Assembly (NCBI GenBank): GCA_022117465.1
Contig: JAHCGZ010000004.1
Coordinates: forward strand, 62,001-126,000
DNA: 64,000 nt
Source: Candidatus Nitrosopumilus limneticus
GTDB lineage: Archaea; Thermoproteota; Nitrososphaeria; Nitrososphaerales; Nitrosopumilaceae
Reading direction: 5' to 3'
The notes under the pieces are model-generated. The model had not been told where the DNA came from. It searched no databases and saw nothing but the letters and a program-made list of their open reading frames with translations. Positions within the stretch are counted from its first letter, which is position 1; every line of letters starts with the position of its first letter. Position numbers and translations under genes: made by a program. Below are positions 55,192-63,870 of the stretch, piece by piece.

Positions 55192-56162
55192 ATGAACCAA
55201 TCATGACCGACATGCGTTCAGAATATTCAAAGACATTAATTCAAGTTGGACTTGATAATCCTAACGTTGTAGTTTTAGGTGCTGATACAACTGATTCATT
55301 AAAGACTTCTGAATTTGGTAAAAAATTTCCTGACAGATTTTTCAATGTAGGTATAGCTGAGGCAAATCTTGTAACTATTTCTGCTGGATTAGCTGCATCT
55401 GGAAAAATTTCTTTTGCAAGTACTTATGCGATATTTTTACCTGGAAGAGCAGTTGATCAAATTCGAAACAACATTGCATATCCTTCACCTCCTGGAAAAA
55501 AAGGACTAAATGTAAAATTGGTTACATCGCATGGCGGATTATCTGTTGGACCTGATGGTGGTTCACATCAACAAATTGAAGACATTGCAATTATGAGGGT
55601 AATTCCAAATTTCCGAGTTTTTATTCCCGCTGATACTATTTCTGTTTCAAAATTAACCCATTTGATGGCATCTGAATATGGACCATTTTACATGAGAATG
55701 GCAAGATCAAAAACACCTATTGTACATTCAGAATCTCAAGAATTTAAAATTGGTAAAGGAATTACCTTAAGAGATGGTTCTGATTGTACTATTGCTGCAT
55801 GTGGAATTACAGTTAGAATGGCATTAGAGGCAGCAGAGATGTTGCAACAAGATGGTATTTCTTGTAGAGTTTTAGATATATTTTCAATCAAACCTATTGA
55901 TAATGAAATTTTAGAAAAGGCTGCACGAGAAACTGGTTGTATTGTTACCACTGAGGAGCATAATATTCTTGGAGGTATGGGCTCAGCAGTAGCAGAATCT
56001 GTATCTGAATCATATCCTGTACCTATCAATAGAATTGGAGCCCAAGATATGTTTGGAGAATCTGCACGAGATTCTGAAATTCCTTTACTTTTAGAGAAGC
56101 ACGGAATTACATCTTTTAATATGGCAAAACAAGCAAAAGAATTAAGGAGTAAAAAATTATGA
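55188..56162 (+). CDS. Transketolase C-terminal half (pyrimidine-binding and C-terminal domains)
   Basis: 324 residues. TTG start, TTGA overlap with the previous stop and an SD at ten bases. Early GADTTDS, the GIAEANLVTISAGLAA block with the glutamate that activates thiamine, SHGGLSVGPDGGSHQQIED and the C-terminal domain with EEHNILGGMG. It completes a two-chain transketolase with the fused first half. The stop overlaps the transaldolase ATG. Confidence 0.93.
   Translation: MNEPIMTDMRSEYSKTLIQVGLDNPNVVVLGADTTDSLKTSEFGKKFPDRFFNVGIAEANLVTISAGLAASGKISFASTYAIFLPGRAVDQIRNNIAYPSPPGKKGLNVKLVTSHGGLSVGPDGGSHQQIEDIAIMRVIPNFRVFIPADTISVSKLTHLMASEYGPFYMRMARSKTPIVHSESQEFKIGKGITLRDGSDCTIAACGITVRMALEAAEMLQQDGISCRVLDIFSIKPIDNEILEKAARETGCIVTTEEHNILGGMGSAVAESVSESYPVPINRIGAQDMFGESARDSEIPLLLEKHGITSFNMAKQAKELRSKKL
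56144..56149 (+). promoter_or_regulatory. Shine-Dalgarno before transaldolase
   Basis: AAGGAG, nine bases before the ATG (56159), within the coding end of transketolase C-half. Confidence 0.55.
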
Positions 56163-56824
56163 AAATTTTTCTTGATACTGCTAATTTAGAATCTATAAAA
56201 AAATTTAATGATATGGGTTTGTTAGATGGTATTACAACAAATCCTTCTTTGTTGTCAAAAGAAGGTGGTGATCCAAAAAATGCCATGAAAGAAATTACAA
56301 AAATTATTCACGGTGATGTAAGTTTAGAAGTTGTTAGTACTGAATATTCTGGAATGATGGAAGAAGGTAAGCGTCTTCGTGCATATGGTGAGAACGTTGT
56401 TGTTAAAGTTCCAATGACTCCTGACGGTCTTAAAGCATGTAAATCTTTTTCATCTCAGGGAATTCCTGTAAATGTTACTTTGATATTTTCTGCAAATCAA
56501 GCTTTACTTGCTGCAAAATCTGGAGCAAAATATGTTAGTCCATTTATTGGAAGATTAGATGATATTGGTCAAGATGGAATGAATTTGATTAAAGAAATTA
56601 AAGAAATTTTTTCAAATTATGCTTTTAAAACTCAAATTCTTGTTGCAAGTGTTCGTCATCCGTTACATGTAATTGATGCAGCAAAGATTGGTGCTGATGT
56701 AGTTACATTACCTCCAGACGTTTTAGATAAAATGCTTCAACATCCTTTGACAAAAATTGGGTTAGATAATTTTCTTGCAGATTGGGAAAAACTAAAACAA
56801 AAAAATCTTGATACTAAGATATAA
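56159..56824 (+). CDS. tal: Transaldolase (small, TalB/FSA-like)
   Basis: 221 residues, the short fructose-6-phosphate aldolase-like subfamily. FLDTANLESIKKF, DGITTNPSLLSKEGG, VVVKVPMTPDGLKA (Schiff-base lysine), and SPFIGRLDDIG. It exchanges dihydroxyacetone units in the pentose pathway and completes a non-oxidative three-gene set with the transketolase halves. It starts with ATGA overlap and an SD. Confidence 0.94.
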   Translation: MKIFLDTANLESIKKFNDMGLLDGITTNPSLLSKEGGDPKNAMKEITKIIHGDVSLEVVSTEYSGMMEEGKRLRAYGENVVVKVPMTPDGLKACKSFSSQGIPVNVTLIFSANQALLAAKSGAKYVSPFIGRLDDIGQDGMNLIKEIKEIFSNYAFKTQILVASVRHPLHVIDAAKIGADVVTLPPDVLDKMLQHPLTKIGLDNFLADWEKLKQKNLDTKI

Positions 56825-56871
56825 CGAATGTTATAAAAATATAAGAAAAATAAAATCCAAAAAGGAGTTTA

Positions 56872-57129
56872 TTAAGATGATTTTCTTGAACCGGTACCTC
56901 TACCAGTAGATGTCGTTGAACCTTTTGTTGAAGGTCTTTCCTTAGGTTCTGGTATATCTGAAATTTTTACTCTACCTGTTCCTCTACCTGTTGAAACCAT
57001 TCGATTGCCTGCGGCTTTTTTCCTTTCAGCTTGAATTTTTTTGAATTCATCACCTGAGAATTTGAGATCGTCTACATCAACTTCTATACTACCTGTTCCT
57101 CTACCTGTTCTAATTTTTACTTTAACCAT
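56872..57129 (-). CDS. TGRGTG repeat protein, unknown
   Basis: 85 residues. Three copies of TGRGTG (residues 8-13, 47-52, 75-80) are separated by a charged segment and a Pro/Ser/Thr stretch. High Arg, Gly and Lys suggest RNA or DNA binding like RG-rich proteins, but no family is recognised. A good TATA (CTTATAAAAGG, 57153-57163) about 28 bases before the ATG points to an expressed gene. It stands alone, convergent with transaldolase. Confidence 0.75.
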   Translation of the reverse strand: MVKVKIRTGRGTGSIEVDVDDLKFSGDEFKKIQAERKKAAGNRMVSTGRGTGRVKISDIPEPKERPSTKGSTTSTGRGTGSRKSS

Positions 57130-57152
57130 GTTTTTACTAAAATCATCAACGT

Positions 57153-57163
57153 CCTTTTATAAG
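57153..57163 (-). promoter_or_regulatory. TATA box of the TGRGTG gene
   Basis: CTTATAAAAGG on the minus strand, centred 29 bases upstream of the ATG. The best-formed TATA I found in the window. Confidence 0.6.
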
Positions 57164-57276
57164 ATATGTCTATAATTTTCTTCTAAAAACAAAGTATCCT
57201 AATTTCAATTTTTTGTGATACTATTCAAGTTATAATTATTTTGATATATTCCATTAACATCAAATTACAAAATTCA

Positions 57277-57366
57277 TTAAATGACGTCAGTCTCATATTC
57301 CCCAAAAACCTGATTTTCAGGATGGTCTACGTATTCAGGAATTAATCCAAATAATAAGAAATTCAA
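57277..57366 (-). CDS. Candidate 29-residue ORF
   Basis: TTG start at 57366 with an AATAAATTTTAAA-type A/T run about 27 bases before it. The peptide reads MNFLLFGLIPEYVDHPENQ and ends YETDVI: a hydrophobic N-terminus then an acidic tail. It lies 28 bases after the corA stop on the same strand, inside a 265-base gap that otherwise shows nothing. No family recognised; may be chance. Confidence 0.3.
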   Translation of the reverse strand: MNFLLFGLIPEYVDHPENQVFGEYETDVI

Positions 57367-57394
57367 ATGTAGATAAATTTTAAAATTTATTTTA

Positions 57395-58441
57395 TTATTT
57401 ACTAATCCAGCCTAATTTTTTGAAATAAATAAGCATAATAATTGCTGGAATTGCCGATGTAATAATTATGACTACAAATGTGGTAAATGGACCTAAAATC
57501 ATTGGATTCTCTTCAATTCCTCCTGGCAGATTTACATTCATTCCATAAAATGTTCCAATTATTGTTGATGGTATGGCTAATGTAAAAATCATAGTTAGAA
57601 CAGCTAATACTTTATTTGTTTTCTCAGTACTTAATACAAAATCTGTATCTTTGTAAATTTCCATAGTCTCTTTTGATTCATCTAATGTTTCAATAACCTT
57701 GTCAATATGATCAATTACATCATCAAAGTATAGACCGAGATCATCATCTGAATTACCTGAAATTTTTTTAACATCTTTTGCAATTTCTAATACAAATTTC
57801 TTTAATGGTATTGATATTCTTCTTAATCTGTTAATTTCTCTTCTAAGTAATGCAATACTTTTAGCAGTATTTTTTGATTCATCAAAAACATTGTCTTCCA
57901 TTTCATCTAAATTTGCAATAATTTTTCTTGATGTATGTAAAAGGTCATCCACTAAGGTATCAACAATTTCATGAAGTAAATCTCCGGATGATTCTCCTAG
58001 TAATTTCTTTTTTGATTTATCATTTAATTCTAGGATACATGCTTGTATTAATTGAACTAATGACTCAAGTTCTCCTTGATGAACTGTGACTAGAAAATTT
58101 TTTCCCATAAATATTGATAATTGACTATTTTTTAATATTCCAACCTTTTGTGTAGGTGGTGGAAAATGTAAAATTACAAAGAAATGATCATCATAACTAT
58201 CTAATTTTGGAAGTTCAAATTTTGTCATACAATCCTCTACATTTAATTCATTGAAATTGTATTTTTCAGCTAATTTTTCAACATCATTTCTATCTGGATT
58301 TTGTAAATCTATCCATTGAAAATTATTACCGTCAATAGTTTGAATTTTTCTCTCAAGGGGTACATTTGACAATTTCTTTCCTCCGTGTAACCTGTTGCTA
58401 ATGAATCCTCGTTTCATGTTCAAAAATACCCGAGTTAACAA
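57395..58441 (-). CDS. corA: CorA-family divalent cation channel
   Basis: 348 residues. A large cytoplasmic funnel and two C-terminal membrane helices; YGMNVNLPGG after the first helix is the GMN selectivity motif. It carries Mg2+ (or Co2+, Ni2+). N-terminus LTRVFLNMKRG: the ATG is at 58418, while 58441 is a TTG; either could be the start. Length is normal. Confidence 0.9.
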   Translation of the reverse strand: MLTRVFLNMKRGFISNRLHGGKKLSNVPLERKIQTIDGNNFQWIDLQNPDRNDVEKLAEKYNFNELNVEDCMTKFELPKLDSYDDHFFVILHFPPPTQKVGILKNSQLSIFMGKNFLVTVHQGELESLVQLIQACILELNDKSKKKLLGESSGDLLHEIVDTLVDDLLHTSRKIIANLDEMEDNVFDESKNTAKSIALLRREINRLRRISIPLKKFVLEIAKDVKKISGNSDDDLGLYFDDVIDHIDKVIETLDESKETMEIYKDTDFVLSTEKTNKVLAVLTMIFTLAIPSTIIGTFYGMNVNLPGGIEENPMILGPFTTFVVIIITSAIPAIIMLIYFKKLGWISK

Positions 58442-58589
58442 ATTTAAAGCGATCGTTATTGATTTATTGAAATTATTCAGAAGAAAAATTGTCTTTTATT
58501 CATGATTTGAGGCTAATTGATTTAATTATTTTTTTAAACAATTATAGAATCTTAAAGATTATTACTGGAAAAAAATTTAATTTCTTTGT

Positions 58590-58662
58590 GGCCTTCGTAG
58601 TACAGTGGTTAGTATAGAGGATTGTGGATCCTCGGACAGGAGTTCGATTCCCCTCGAGGGCC
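58590..58662 (+). tRNA. tRNA-His(GUG)
   Basis: G at 58590 is the extra G-1, pairing with C73; acceptor GCCTTCG/CGAGGGC; anticodon stem GAGGA/TCCTC with loop TTGTGGA (GUG). The T stem AGGAG/CCCCT has an A-C mismatch in the fourth pair. No encoded CCA. Confidence 0.93.
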
Positions 58663-58670
58663 CTCTATTT

Positions 58671-59018
58671 TTAAAATATTCCAAATTTACTTGATTCCAT
58701 CTCTTCCTTTATGGCAATTTTAAATCTTGGCGATTTTTTTTCCACCTTGTTTGTTAACCATGTAAGAAATTTTTTGTCAGTTGATTTTCCTTTTAATTTT
58801 TGAAAATCTTCACCCATCATTGATTCCAATTTTTGAATTAATGTTCTATTAACACTTAACACAAAAAAATGCCATCCAAAAGCGAATTCCGAGTCTGTCA
58901 TAACAAAATCATTTTGACCATGTACCATTTCTTCTAAAAATCTTAGTTGTACTGAAAATGCTTTACTCGTTTTATCATAATCTATGGCAGACACATTAAT
59001 GTTTAATCTACTTTCCAT
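58671..59018 (-). CDS. Conserved-looking small protein, unknown
   Basis: 115 residues. LNINVSAIDYDKTSKAFSV then FGWHFFVLSVNRTLIQKLES; a basic C-terminus (KKSPRFKIAIKEEM). No recognised domain, signal or membrane segment. Eight bases after tRNA-His on the opposite strand. It may share a transcript with the methyltransferase-like gene upstream (gap 40). Confidence 0.65.
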   Translation of the reverse strand: MESRLNINVSAIDYDKTSKAFSVQLRFLEEMVHGQNDFVMTDSEFAFGWHFFVLSVNRTLIQKLESMMGEDFQKLKGKSTDKKFLTWLTNKVEKKSPRFKIAIKEEMESSKFGIF

Positions 59019-59058
59019 GACCTCTTAACGCATATACAAAATAAAAGGATTACACCTA

Positions 59059-59817
59059 TTATTTTAACAAATATTCGAAATCAATATCAAAATGCATTTT
59101 CATTATGCTAATGTATGTTTTAATTGATTCTGGAATTTCTTCTGTGCATACTACCCCCAATTTTTTTGCATTAATCCAAATAATCAATGTCTGAATGATT
59201 GTAAGAAATCTATCATTTTTGACTTCCGATCCTGAAATCGATTTTGTATATCTTTCTGCAAATTCCCATGCTGTAACAAAATCTATACATTTTACTCCAA
59301 AAACTGATAATAACTGCGCTTGTAAATTTTCTGCTTTTTTAAATGGTACTTTGTTAATAATATATGGGAAATTTACTTTATCTGGTAAACAATTTGGGAG
59401 CGGACCCCATATTGTAATTATTTTTGTTTCTGGTTTTAAATTCTCAAATTTTTCCATCATAGTATCAATGATGTTTTCATCTGTAAACCAAAATAAGATT
59501 ATTGTTGCATCTGATATATCTGATTTTTCTATATTCTGATGAATAAATTTTGCATTGATATTTTTCCCTTCCATATTTTTTTGTGCATTTTGAATTTTTT
59601 CTAAATTATTATCGATTCCTATTGCTTTTTGTACTTTAAATTCATTAATTGCAATTTCTATTCCTTTTTCATTATTACATCCTAGATGAAAAAATATATC
59701 ATCTTTTCCTAAATTTGAAAATTTGAAAATTTCTCTAAGTGATTTTTCAGATAATTGTACGTCTTCACCACTAAGCAAATTTTTTGGGAGTGTATCTAAA
59801 AATTCTTCAAATTTCAA
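59059..59817 (-). CDS. SAM-dependent methyltransferase-like protein
   Basis: 252 residues. FFHLGCNNEKGIEIA is motif I, AIGIDNNLEKIQNAQ gives the acidic residue for SAM, then SDATIILFWF as the motif IV position. The order resembles Dot1/protein methyltransferases in outline but the substrate cannot be assigned. The C-terminal 90 residues are helical. 25 bases after the UPF0147 gene on the same strand. Confidence 0.65.
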   Translation of the reverse strand: MKFEEFLDTLPKNLLSGEDVQLSEKSLREIFKFSNLGKDDIFFHLGCNNEKGIEIAINEFKVQKAIGIDNNLEKIQNAQKNMEGKNINAKFIHQNIEKSDISDATIILFWFTDENIIDTMMEKFENLKPETKIITIWGPLPNCLPDKVNFPYIINKVPFKKAENLQAQLLSVFGVKCIDFVTAWEFAERYTKSISGSEVKNDRFLTIIQTLIIWINAKKLGVVCTEEIPESIKTYISIMKMHFDIDFEYLLK

Positions 59818-59842
59818 TAATCATATTATTTTAAGCAAGAAT

Positions 59843-60112
59843 TTATTCTCTTATGCTTTCTAATTTTGATACTGCTTGCCATAATTGAGTTCTGACATAT
59901 GATGGCATGTTTGCATCCTGTGTTATATCGTCTAGTAGACTAATTGTATTTGCTGCTCTAACAGATAGCGAGTATTCTTCTTTAATTAAATCTGTAACAA
60001 GATCATTTACTGTTTTTCTAACTGGCTTTGGAGTTGAATTTGTAGATGCAATTTGGTTTAGTGTGTCAATTGCTTCCTTCATTGCTTGTTTGTTTTGAGA
60101 ATCGTCTGCCAT
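59843..60112 (-). CDS. UPF0147 family protein
   Basis: 89 residues, all-helical. SLSVRAANTISLLDDITQDANMP and MPSYVRTQLWQAVSKLE are the family's conserved ends. Archaea-specific and of unknown function. Between Rieske and the methyltransferase-like gene, all minus strand with short gaps. Confidence 0.88.
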   Translation of the reverse strand: MADDSQNKQAMKEAIDTLNQIASTNSTPKPVRKTVNDLVTDLIKEEYSLSVRAANTISLLDDITQDANMPSYVRTQLWQAVSKLESIRE

Positions 60113-60147
60113 GATTACATGTTTTGTTAAAAATCAGCACTATATAG

Positions 60148-60456
60148 TTACATCTCTACAAAAACATTATCTGATTCAACTGTTACATTGTATGATGTTA
60201 AATCCCTTAATTTAATTGGAAATTTTAAAAATTTTCCTGTTTCACAATCAAATTCTGCTGCATGCCATCCACAGGTAATTGTACATCCATCTAATTTACC
60301 TTCAGATAAACTTGAACCTGAATGAGTACATGAATCATCTATTGCACTGTATTTTCCATCTATATTTGCAACTAGAATATCTCTTCCATCAATTGAAACT
60401 TTGATCATTTTTCCAGGAGGAATTTCTGCTGTTTTTCCTGCTATTATTTTTCCCAT
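60148..60456 (-). CDS. Rieske [2Fe-2S] ferredoxin
   Basis: 102 residues. C-T-H and C-G-W-H in CTHSGSSLSEGKLDG and TCGWHAAEF are the cluster ligands. No membrane anchor, so a soluble carrier of the dioxygenase-ferredoxin or assimilatory type. First of a minus-strand group of small genes. Partner not evident. Confidence 0.92.
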   Translation of the reverse strand: MGKIIAGKTAEIPPGKMIKVSIDGRDILVANIDGKYSAIDDSCTHSGSSLSEGKLDGCTITCGWHAAEFDCETGKFLKFPIKLRDLTSYNVTVESDNVFVEM

Positions 60457-60495
60457 AACAATTCTTATTTGTTAATTATTATTATTTTTTTGCAT

Positions 60496-61273
60496 ATGGA
60501 AATTAGAGAAGCAACCTCTTTTGATAAAAATTTGGTTATGGAGTTTTGTAAACATACGTTTTCTTGGGGAGATTATATCGATAAAGTTTGGTCTTCGTGG
60601 CTAAATGAGGGAAATTTATTTTTATTTGAAAAAGAACTCCCTGTTGGACTTTGTCACGCATTTTATTTTGAAAATCAAATATGGATAGAGGGTGTACGTG
60701 TTGATCCAAACTTTCGTAGACAACAGGTAGCATCAAAACTTGTAATGCATGCTGAATTAATTGGGAAAAATAATAATGCCTTATTTTCTTACATGTTGAT
60801 AGATACTGAAAATAAAAATTCAATTTCTATGGCAAATTCTTTAAATTATGAGATATTTCAAAAATGGAATTATTATTCATTAATACCTACAAAAAATTAA
60901 ATTTTAAAATTGAATTTGAGAAATCAATTGATTCTGATATTTTTCCTTTTTTTGTAGATTCATGGAGATGGATTAAAACTACAAAGAATATTTTACTTAA
61001 TTTATCCGCACAAAATAAAATTATAAAATCTAATTTGAACCACAAACCTCTTTTGCCATAATTGGTGATTACAAACATCTTGCTAAAACATTAATTGTTA
61101 CCTTATTTTCAGATTCATTTGATACATTATCTGAAATTCTATCTTATTTACAAAATTATGCATTCGAAAAAAATTATGATCGAATTCAAATTTTTACTAA
61201 AAATGAATTACAAGAGTTTAATTCTTTAGAATATAAAATTTCATTTAATTTAATGAAAAAATCTTTAATTTGA
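60496..61273 (+). pseudogene. GNAT acetyltransferase broken by two -1 frameshifts
   Basis: ATG 60496 opens a GNAT domain (GVRVDPNFRRQQVASKLVMH holds the CoA loop). It stops at 60900, but the code continues in two other frames: DSWRWIKTTKNILLN to 61061, then KTLIVTLFSDSFDTLSEILS to 61273. The breaks fall at a run of six A (60891-60896) and a run of four T (61051-61054). Adding one A and one T would give a 259-residue protein. Either the gene is decaying or the sequence has two homopolymer undercalls. The 3' end overlaps the convergent FAH gene by nine bases. Confidence 0.75.
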
Positions 61274-62134
61274 TTTAACAACTTTTATTGTATTCTTTAA
61301 TATTCCTAAACCTTCAATTTCCATTTCTATTTCATCTCCATCTTTAAGAAATACTGCATTTGGTTTGTTTAACATTACACCTGCAGGTGTTCCAGTTGAA
61401 ATTATGTCTCCTTTCTCTAATGTCATTACTTTTGTAATTTTTGATACTATTTCTGGAATTTTAATAAACATATTACTGGTTGAGGAATTTTGTCTTATCT
61501 CTCCGTTAACTTTTGTTGTCATTTTTAGATTCTGAGGATTTTGTATTTCATCTATTGTTGTTATCCACGGTCCACATGGTGCAAATGAATCAAATCCTTT
61601 TCCTCTAGTGAATTGTTTATCTTTATTTTGTACATCTCTTGCAGAAACATCATTAAAAATCATATATCCAAAAATCATTTCTGATGCTTTCTCTACACTA
61701 ACATTTTTACAATCTTTGCCAATTATTAAGGCCAATTCAATTTCATAATCTAATTGTGTAACAAAATCTGGACATACAATATCTGATTTTGTATGATTTA
61801 GTGCTGTTCTTGGTTTCATTACTAATGCTGGTTCATCAGGTGCTTCTAATCCTTGTTCTTTAGCATGATCTATGTAGTTAAATGCAAGACAGATTATTTT
61901 ATTTGGATTTGGAATCGGTGCTAATAATTTATATTTTGAAATATCTTCTCTGTACTCTAATTCATGTGTTTTATTTTTTATTTCATTGTACCACCCATCA
62001 AACAAAAAATCTTTAATATTGATGGGAATTGGTACGCCTGTTAATTCTGTAATCTCACTTTTTATGGCAATTTTGTTGTCTTTAAGAAAACCATATGTTT
62101 CACTAATGCCGTCTGTTATTCTAACTATTTTCAT
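61265..62134 (-). CDS. Fumarylacetoacetate hydrolase family protein
   Basis: 289 residues. FNYIDHAKEQ, TQLDYEIELALIIGK, FNDVSARDVQ and STGTPAGV are the metal-binding and active-site blocks. Such enzymes cleave C-C bonds or decarboxylate acylpyruvates. Substrate unknown. Six bases after the GluRS gene, so perhaps in its operon. Confidence 0.88.
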   Translation of the reverse strand: MKIVRITDGISETYGFLKDNKIAIKSEITELTGVPIPINIKDFLFDGWYNEIKNKTHELEYREDISKYKLLAPIPNPNKIICLAFNYIDHAKEQGLEAPDEPALVMKPRTALNHTKSDIVCPDFVTQLDYEIELALIIGKDCKNVSVEKASEMIFGYMIFNDVSARDVQNKDKQFTRGKGFDSFAPCGPWITTIDEIQNPQNLKMTTKVNGEIRQNSSTSNMFIKIPEIVSKITKVMTLEKGDIISTGTPAGVMLNKPNAVFLKDGDEIEMEIEGLGILKNTIKVVKSN

Positions 62135-62140
62135 ATTTCA

Positions 62141-63850
62141 TCACTTATGTGTAAAAATTGCTTGATTTTGTGAATCCTTTCTACAATATCCAAATCTAAC
62201 AAATTGTATTTCATCTCCTTCTTTTATTTGTAAGTAATGCGGTTCACAATAAACATCTAACTCCTCTAAGCTATCTTCATTAAATTTTTCATCAATAAAT
62301 AATATTTTTGGAATAATAATTTTAATTTTATGTGCTGTTGTTTGTGAAACCCATTGTATCTTTGGAATATTTTTAATATTTCCGTCTTTTACATATTCTC
62401 CTTCTAATTCTTCCCCATTCTTTGTAATCAAAATATTTCCTAATTCTAAAAGTCTAATTTGTTCCCCCTTTTTGATATATTGTGCATCATCTCCAGAAAT
62501 ATAGAAACTTCCATTAACATCAATTTTTCTTTTACCCATATTATTTACTGGATGATTTGAAACCTCTATTGATTTTATTAGTAAATTTTTTACTAAAAGT
62601 TTTTTTGGATTATTCACCATATACAATCGAATACTACTTTCATCAACAAATTTTCTGTTAAATGCTTCAAGAGATTCAAAAGGTGCAAGAGTATTTGCTT
62701 TCGTTAAACCCAATGACATGATGAATTTTCTTATTGCTTCTGGCTTGATTCCTCGCTTTTTTAATGCCTCTAAAGTTGGTAATCTAGGATCATCATACCA
62801 TGAAACTTTACGTTCTTCAATTAGTGGTTTGATTATTCTTTTTGAAATTGGCATTCCCTTGAATTCTAATCTTGAGAAAAAACCTTGTTGTGGTTTTCTC
62901 ATATTTAACGAATCTAAAATTGCCTCAATCAACTCTTCTCTTAATTCAAATTCTTTTGAACGAAAAGCATGTGTAACTCCATCAATACTATCCTCAATTG
63001 CAACTGCAAAATCATAACTTGGCCAAATTCTATATTTATCAGCTAATGTGTAGTGTTTTTCTTCTATTATTCTGAATAATACTGGATCTCTCATTACTGC
63101 ATTATCTGCTTTCATATCTCCACGAAATCTAACGATTGCCTCACCTGGCTTGAATTTGGTTTGCATTTTTTCCCAATTATTGATATTTTTATCCAGATTT
63201 TCATTACTACATTTGCATGCTTTTCTTTCTCGTCTATTTTTACTAATGTCGTCTCTTTTACATTTACAAATGTAGGCTTTTCCAGATTTAATTAACTCCA
63301 TTCCTTTTTCATAAAATACTTCCATGTCATCTGAAGTATTTTTTACTATGTCAAATTCTATGCCTAGCCATTCTAATCCAACTTTTATTGCTGCATGATA
63401 CTCCATTCTTTCAGCTTCCGGATTTGTATCATCCATTCTTAGAATAAATTTTCCTCCATACATTTTTGCATATTCTGAATTAATGATAGCTGCCTTAGCA
63501 TGTCCTATATGGGGATACCCATTAGGTTCTGGTGGGAATCTTGTAACAACATTTCCTTGTTGCGCATTTTTTAATTCAGGTAATCCTTCTCTTTCTTTTA
63601 TTTTTTCTTTAGGTGTTAAAATCTCTGGATAGTTTTCATCAATTTCTTTTTTTTGTTCATCAATTGATAATTGATTTACACTAGATACAATTTTAGATAT
63701 TTCAATTGAAATTTCTTTCACTTTGGTTCTAAATTCTGGTTTAGTTCCAAGAATCTTTCCTAGAATTATTTTATCTCGAGTTTCTCCCTCATGTTCAAAT
63801 GCATTTTGAAGAGTCATTTTTCTAATTTCTTTTATAATTTCTTCATTCAT
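62141..63850 (-). CDS. gltX: Glutamyl-tRNA synthetase (archaeal/GlnRS-like)
   Basis: 569 residues. RFPPEPNGYPHIGHAKAA is the HIGH region and PISKRIIKPL the KMSKS-like site. The C-terminal beta-barrels are GlnRS-type, as in archaeal GluRS. The middle has C-x-C and C-x-C pairs (CKCKRDD, CKCSNEN), probably a zinc site. No gatDE or gatCAB in the window. Length is normal. Confidence 0.9.
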   Translation of the reverse strand: MNEEIIKEIRKMTLQNAFEHEGETRDKIILGKILGTKPEFRTKVKEISIEISKIVSSVNQLSIDEQKKEIDENYPEILTPKEKIKEREGLPELKNAQQGNVVTRFPPEPNGYPHIGHAKAAIINSEYAKMYGGKFILRMDDTNPEAERMEYHAAIKVGLEWLGIEFDIVKNTSDDMEVFYEKGMELIKSGKAYICKCKRDDISKNRRERKACKCSNENLDKNINNWEKMQTKFKPGEAIVRFRGDMKADNAVMRDPVLFRIIEEKHYTLADKYRIWPSYDFAVAIEDSIDGVTHAFRSKEFELREELIEAILDSLNMRKPQQGFFSRLEFKGMPISKRIIKPLIEERKVSWYDDPRLPTLEALKKRGIKPEAIRKFIMSLGLTKANTLAPFESLEAFNRKFVDESSIRLYMVNNPKKLLVKNLLIKSIEVSNHPVNNMGKRKIDVNGSFYISGDDAQYIKKGEQIRLLELGNILITKNGEELEGEYVKDGNIKNIPKIQWVSQTTAHKIKIIIPKILFIDEKFNEDSLEELDVYCEPHYLQIKEGDEIQFVRFGYCRKDSQNQAIFTHK

Positions 63851-63870
63851 GATAGTTCCTTTTATTGTAA

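Noticed and set aside
56872..57129. CRISPR-like repeats from the TGRGTG-coding DNA.
   Set aside because: The repeats are short, in frame and unequally spaced within one ORF; there are no unique spacers of constant length.
58590..58662. tRNA-His lacking an encoded G-1.
   Set aside because: With U8 and A9 placed properly, the first G is G-1 and pairs with C73; the acceptor then has seven full pairs.
60891..60900. Programmed -1 frameshift at A AAA AAT TAA.
   Set aside because: The second break in the same gene is not slippery, so two homopolymer deletions or errors explain both with one cause.
60864..61061. A separate 65-residue ORF starting MELLFINTYKK.
   Set aside because: Its first part is out of frame with the GNAT domain, and only its later part reads like protein. 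It is the middle third of the frameshifted GNAT gene.
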